64,000 nt of DNA from an uncultured Ruminiclostridium sp. (lineage in GTDB: Bacteria > Bacillota > Clostridia > Oscillospirales > Ruminococcaceae). A model generated the notes under the pieces. That model was not told the origin of the DNA and searched no databases. It was given only the letters and a program-made list of their open reading frames with translations. Shown here one piece after another: positions 59,252 through 64,000 of this stretch. The stretch is taken from assembly GCA_949878745.1 (NCBI GenBank), contig CATLBH010000005.1, positions 21,765 to 85,764 on the forward strand. Reading direction: 5' to 3'. How positions within the stretch are numbered: position 1 is the stretch's first letter; each line of letters starts with the position of its first letter. The translations under genes were made by a program, and so were the position numbers.

Positions 59252-59455
59252 TTACTTTCCGTTGATTAAATATTTCAGGATGTCCTTGACCTTTTTCGGA
59301 ATGTCTTCCGTATGATGCGGGGTGACGCTCATCACATTGTAGCGTATCCCGTCCACAACAACGGGACTAAGTTTGTACAGATGCCGCCTCCGATAGGCGT
59401 AGTTTTTAATGTTTTCAAGCATTTTCATAGTCAATATCCTCCTCATGATTTTCAA
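59252..59455 (-). CDS. Small hypothetical protein of the mobile element
   Basis: ..MLENIKNYAYRRRHLYKLSPVVVDGIRYNVMSVTPHHTEDIPKKVKDILKYLINGK; overlaps the upstream RHH gene. Confidence 0.55.
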   Translation of the reverse strand: MKIMRRILTMKMLENIKNYAYRRRHLYKLSPVVVDGIRYNVMSVTPHHTEDIPKKVKDILKYLINGK

Positions 59456-59849
59456 AACCCTCTCGTTGATTTCGTGAAATCAAGTCGTCAAGATTGATCT
59501 TTCCGCGCGTTCTTCGGACGTTTCTGATTGCCTCTTTGCGGTATTTCTCAACAATTTCCGGCGGAATATTTATCAACTTCGACAAGATCATAATGATCAT
59601 TTCCACCTCAACAGCGTACCGAAATAGCCCCTTTGAGATTTTCGTAACGCCCGCCTCGCTGCCCTTGACGATCTCTCCGGCAAGTTCCTGTGCGATAATA
59701 TTTTTCTGTCTGCCAAGTTTCAAGTCGGAGACATATTTTTGAATTGCCGTTGCAATAAATTCAGAACGTGACCTTGAATGCCTCGTTGAATATATGTCGC
59801 ATAACCGTAATGTTTCATCATCTAAGCTAATCCCGATTTTATTTGCCAT
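59415..59849 (-). CDS. Ribbon-helix-helix (CopG/mobilisation accessory-like) protein
   Basis: MANKIGISLDDETLRLCDIYSTRHSRSRSEFIATAIQKYVSDL; start chosen at internal ATG. Confidence 0.7.
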   Translation of the reverse strand: MANKIGISLDDETLRLCDIYSTRHSRSRSEFIATAIQKYVSDLKLGRQKNIIAQELAGEIVKGSEAGVTKISKGLFRYAVEVEMIIMILSKLINIPPEIVEKYRKEAIRNVRRTRGKINLDDLISRNQREGFENHEEDIDYENA

Positions 59850-60235
59850 TAAACCTCTCTTTCCTGCGGTATGACCTTTTTGTGTCGCCGCATTTCCCTT
59901 TACTGTCGCATTTGTTGAATTTTTTCTTTCAAAGTGACACCTATGTTTCATACTTTTGCTTATCTTGACATCAAACTTCACCTCCCACAAATGGCTCTAC
60001 AATGCGGTCGGCTTTGCCGTCCGCTGTGCCCGCGACACCGTCGCTTTAACCTGCATCGGAATCATAGCCCCAATATATGCCCGAATCAACCGTGAAATAT
60101 GGGTAACTTCATCTTGCATTTTACTCTGAATTTGCCCTGCTCAAACTCGCGCAGAAACGGCTCAAATTTCGCTCAGAATCTGCTCGGCGGGCGGTTACCC
60201 TACTCGGCGAGAAAAATCTCACAAACCGTCCGTCA

Positions 60236-61141
60236 ATCGGCGGAAAACGCGGGAACGATGATTCCGTCCTTGGCAAGACTTCTTCTCATCATTTCCGCCG
60301 CCATAGCTATGAGCGCTTCGCCTTGCGTTTGCTTAACAGGGACAGCAGGGACGGCTTTTTCTTCGCTCGGTAATTCAGCATCCTCAACCTCAATCAAGCT
60401 GTAATTAACATTCGTAACATTTTGAGGGTCGGCAGGGACAGCATTTTCCGTACACAATTTTTTACCGCCACTGCTGTCCCTGTCCGCAGCATAGCTGATA
60501 AAAATCTTGCGTGTGCCGTTGCTTTTTGTTTTGCCATAATCAATTCCAAGCGAACGGATTTCATCATCGTGCTGGAGCAGATCGCGGTATAGCCAGTTTT
60601 ATTTATATCAGTATTATTAGGGGCGGAAATTCCGTACTCTTGACTGCTGGTTTTCAGGGGTGCAGACTGCGGTTTTTCAGCAGTCTTGACTGCGGCACTG
60701 TCAAGCGGTCTTGACTGCGGCACTGTCAAGCGGTCTTGGCTGCTGGTTTTCCGCAGTCTGCACCGGTGCGGAGGGTTCCGGCTCCAGGATAAAGTTCTTG
60801 ACGTAAATCAGGGCGGGATGTCCCTGGCCCTGCTTTTTCCGTTCTATCAGACCGATGCCCTCCAATTCGCGGAACAGCTTCGTCGCCTTGTCCTTGCCGC
60901 AGTCCAGCATGGTCATGGCTTCCTCCTGGGTGAAGTAGAGGAACACGCGCCCGTTATCGTCCAGCCAGCCGTTGCGGGCAGACAGCCCCATGCGGTCAAG
61001 CAGCAGGCCGTACAGCACCTTTGCTTCCAGCGATACGCCCTTGTAGCGGCGGTCGGTCAAAAGGATTTTCGGGATGCGGTAGAAGCTGTACTGGTCGGCT
61101 TCATTCCCGTAGTAGTAATTCAGATTCAAAGTTTCCGGCAT
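60236..61141 (-). pseudogene. RepA_N-type replication initiator, frameshifted by a 25 bp tandem duplication
   Basis: MPETLNLNYYYGNEADQYSFYRIPKILLTDRRYKGVSLEAKVLYGLLLDRMGLSARNGWLDDNGRVFLYFTQEEAMTMLDCGKDKATKLFRELEGIGLIERKKQGQGHPALIYVKNF; stops at 60701; continues in another frame. The assignment of the 3' part to repA is uncertain. Confidence 0.75.
60683..60732. repeat. 25 bp tandem repeat x2
   Basis: GTCTTGACTGCGGCACTGTCAAGCG repeated twice exactly. Confidence 0.95.
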
Positions 61142-61556
61142 TTTCAAAGCCTCCTGTCTAAATGAAAAAAGCCCCGGCGATCTGTGTCGTCGGGGCAAAG
61201 CGATATATAACAAAAAAAGCCGCGCAGTAGCTGAACATCCGTCAGTTACTGTGCGGCTGATATGAATTAAAATCGGTATTACCGGGTTGCTGCCCGTTTG
61301 TCCTTTATGTGAAATGGTTCGTTATCACCTCCCTGCCTGCCCCCACCAAAGGGCGTATTTTATTGGAAAAAGAATGGTGGCAAATCCGAAATTCCTCTTT
61401 GAGATAGATTGCTCATGAATTTCTCTCTTTTCAGAAAACAACAATATATAGCGATATACACGTTATTTTATTCTGTATTTAGTGTCTTATGCGCGCTTTT
61501 CAACACCTGAGCAACCTTGGTAATAAGGGGTTTTCCGATTTGTCCTTATTATACCG

Positions 61557-61770
61557 TAAGGGCATACGGCGGCTACGAATATGCACCAACTGACAGGCGA
61601 CTTCTACACAGTGGGCGAAGTCTTGGGACATACGCTTGCGGGTATCGGCGTATCGCTTGGGCTGTCTATGAACTTTGAAGCAGTCACAGCGCGTTATGTG
61701 GACGTGCGGCTTGAACGGAAAAAAGAAGTCCTTGACGCATACCATGACGCAGTAGGGAATGTTGTCTACT
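61557..61770 (+). pseudogene. Tyrosine recombinase (integrase) C-terminal fragment
   Basis: GHTAATNMHQLTGDFYTVGEVLGHTLAGIGVSLGLSMNFEAVTARYVDVRLERKKEVLDAYHDAV: contains the LGHT and catalytic-Tyr regions; N-terminal domain and most of the catalytic domain missing. Confidence 0.75.
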
Positions 61771-61829
61771 TTTTATTGAGGTTTAGTATTAGTTCAACGC
61801 CAAACTTGATTTTGATACTGTCACATAAC

Positions 61830-61858
61830 TTGACATTAATACTATTACATGGTATAAT
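61830..61858 (+). promoter_or_regulatory. Perfect-consensus sigma-70 promoter
   Basis: TTGACA-TTAATACTATTACATGG (17)-TATAAT, 32 bp upstream of ATG 61891. Confidence 0.8.
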
Positions 61859-61890
61859 TCCTACAAAACAACAATTTTGGAAGGATTATT

Positions 61891-63024
61891 ATGGAAATCA
61901 ACGGCAGCAACTTTCAAGATCTCATAAAAGCAACCGCAAGGGAATACGGGGAGGATCCCAAAAAGTTCGGCAGTATCAAATTTCCAAGTAAATTAAAGGT
62001 GAGTAAAGAAGACGGCTGTTTAACCATAACTCTTAACCACGAAAACAGAATAGGAATAGGAAATGACACTAAAAATATAAATATGCAGGAAGATTCCAAT
62101 TGTTTTGAAGCGTGGGCGGTCATACTTTATGTTTACATAATGAAAAAACAGGGAACGGTGATTTTGGATACCGCTTCCGATCTAAAGCTCCCCGACTTTG
62201 ATCAAACCTTAGATAAAAACCACCATTACTGCCGCTTTCTTTACCGTGCGCTGAGATTTTCGGAACAGTACCCTTGGTTTGAAATCGGGGAAAATCTTAA
62301 GGGAAAAGTTGACGAATTCGGAAAATTTTTAAAGGACAATACTTTCAGAAATCATATACGCAAAAATATAAGCAAACCAAAAGACAAAGCGGAAAGCATA
62401 GTGGAAAAATCCTTTGCCTTCGGGGGCCCGCACAGTGACGATAGTCGGGAATACCGCAGCAGCGAGCTTTGAGGCTATCTAGAGGAAAAAGGCATAAAAC
62501 AGTATAACGATCAGAAAATTTACTCACAGCTCCGAGTGGGAATGTGGAAAATCGGCGCTAATCAAACCTCCAGCAGGCAATCCGCCATTGATCTTTGGAC
62601 AATAAGCGGTGATACTATTTGTCCTATCGAGTTAAAAGCAAGGAGCACCAATGACGGAAAAGGCAACAAGAAGGTGGGAGTTATCTCGGAAATATTCTTT
62701 TATTCAAATTATATGTATGACTTTTTTACAAGCGGAAACAAGGACAGGACAAGCTTTGTGCCTAATGATACAAAAGAAGAAAAAAAGTATAAGAAAGAAC
62801 CCGAGGATAGCGGCTACAGTCTGTTGATCGACCCACATAAGTCTTTTAAAAACGTAGTCGGCTTTATGCTGTTAGACGAAATCAGCACTCACCCCTTTTT
62901 AAGATCATCAAAATCAGAGACGCCCAAAATTTTAGAGGTGCTTAACGACAACAAAAGCGACGGCGTTGATATTCGTTATGATATTATTACTTATCCGGAG
63001 GAGAAGCGCAATGAGGAAAAATAA
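61891..63024 (+). CDS. PD-(D/E)XK nuclease-like protein interrupted by one in-frame TGA (62470-62472)
   Basis: ORFs 61891..62472 and 62536..63024 are in the same frame; the intervening codons read GYLEEKGIKQYNDQKIYSQLR without further stop. AIDLWTISGDTICPIELKA..KKVGVISEIFFYSNYM resembles D..ExK nuclease cores. Confidence 0.65.
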
Positions 63025-63313
63025 GGCGAAGCTTACGCCTTTATCCCGCAGACTTTCAATATATCAGATTTTCAGGTTCTGTCGAAAGGTTTCATTTCAA
63101 GAGATCACCGATCAGATGCCGTCGCTCTCCCACGACACAATATCAAAGGATATAAAGCTGCTGATAGAGGCGGGGGTATTGCAAACGGAATTTTTAAGAG
63201 GAAAGAAGGAGAATGTCTATATCAAAATTAAAACAGATATAACCCGCCTTGTGAAACAAAATCGCCCACACGTAGAAAAAATCTCCAAAGGCTCAATCGG
63301 CTTTGCTTTATGA
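63011..63313 (+). CDS. HTH regulator-like protein (WYL-regulator N-terminus-like)
   Basis: LSRRLSIYQIFRFCRKVSFQEITDQMPSLSHDTISKDIKLLIEAGVLQTEF winged-helix pattern; overlaps the upstream gene. Confidence 0.65.
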   Translation: MRKNKAKLTPLSRRLSIYQIFRFCRKVSFQEITDQMPSLSHDTISKDIKLLIEAGVLQTEFLRGKKENVYIKIKTDITRLVKQNRPHVEKISKGSIGFAL

Positions 63314-63621
63314 TGACCGAAATATACGGCGATCCTTTTAAATGGTACAAGGAAAAATTCCCGGAGCTTTCGAAAAATGATATGCTGGCAGATATAAGGG
63401 AGCTTCAAAAGTTAGGTCTAGAGATCATAAACAGCAATTATATGGAAGCGTTGGAAGATATGTGTTATTATCTTAACGGAGATAATGACGTGGCAGAGTA
63501 CATTGATATCGTTATAGAGATATTGGAAAACGAATCCATATTTAATTGTTCAGATGTTTTTAACTATGGATATATGCTGGAAACTTGTACGCAAAGAGAA
63601 GGTTATTTTAAGCTTGATTGA
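63310..63621 (+). CDS. Small protein with HTH-like N-terminus, translationally coupled
   Basis: ATGA overlap with upstream stop; GDPFKWYKEKFPELSKNDMLADIRELQKLGLEI. Confidence 0.6.
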   Translation: MMTEIYGDPFKWYKEKFPELSKNDMLADIRELQKLGLEIINSNYMEALEDMCYYLNGDNDVAEYIDIVIEILENESIFNCSDVFNYGYMLETCTQREGYFKLD

Positions 63622-63861
63622 AAATGTGGCTGCGGGTATATAACAATAAATATATTTTTGGATAAAAATAATATTTACATCGGTTAAATGTTTTTTGGCG
63701 ATAGTTTTATTATATAAATTAAAACCACAAACAAATTGGTGGTTTTAACCGTCCTAAAAGTGCATATTACCAGTATGCGTGAAGATGCACCATAAGAAGC
63801 ACCGAAAAATTTAGCAACGGACGGTTTAAATAATGCCGTCCGCTTTGTCCGCATATAATGA

Positions 63862-64000
63862 TCTGAGAGACCCTAAAAAAAATATATCAGGCAATCAGTG
63901 AAGATGAAGCTCTTAATGCGCTGCTCAAATTTAAGGAAAAATGGCAAAAAACTTATCCGAGCTGCGTTAAAAGCTGGGAAGAAAATTGGGATATACTATC
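63862..64000 (+). pseudogene. IS256-family transposase C-terminal fragment (runs off the window)
   Basis: KKIYQAISEDEALNALLKFKEKWQKTYPSCVKSWEENWDIL: matches the IS256 C-terminal pattern. Confidence 0.75.

Overview
This 64 kb window looks like a chromosome segment from a low-GC, Gram-positive, flagellated clostridial organism (taxon is inference, probably Oscillospiraceae/Ruminococcaceae-like). About 1.3-30.7 kb is one long minus-strand fla/che operon: flgB-flgC-fliE-fliF-fliG-fliH-fliI-fliJ-fliK-flgD-(TIGR02530-type protein)-flgE-flbD-motA-motB-fliM-fliY-cheY-fliO-fliP-fliQ-fliR-flhB-flhA-sigD/fliA-flgG-flgF/G-like-cheC-cheD, followed by a VanY-type lipoprotein. Next come a PilZ/GGDEF (c-di-GMP) pair, a ParA ATPase, two lipoproteins (one GH26-like), an FtsA-like protein, an Rrf2 regulator, rpoD and dnaG. 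From 45.8 to 51.4 kb is an insertion-sequence graveyard (IS3, IS5 and IS256 family pieces, an IS-disrupted endolysin, tRNA-Gln). Then trmD-rimM, a hydrolase, an interrupted mmcQ/yjbR gene, an LCP-like protein, alr and a surface protein. From 57.5 to 61.8 kb is a decayed integrative element (serine recombinase, RHH protein, broken repA, integrase fragment). The end holds a small operon (PD-(D/E)XK-like protein with an in-frame TGA plus HTH-type proteins) and an IS256 fragment. The most interesting non-coding signal is a set of small palindromic insertion elements. (i) 51-111 bp elements, usually two stems joined by a conserved GCTTTGGGTGTA linker, have TNA target duplications; one interrupts mmcQ and its removal exactly restores the reading frame. 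(ii) ~150-160 bp elements have TIR GAACCTGTCC.. and TAA duplications, with TIRs resembling the resident IS5-family element. (iii) Elements with TIR GGAACCGCTGATTAAA have a YTAR-like duplication. All calls were made by reading the sequence and ORF track; no database search was run.
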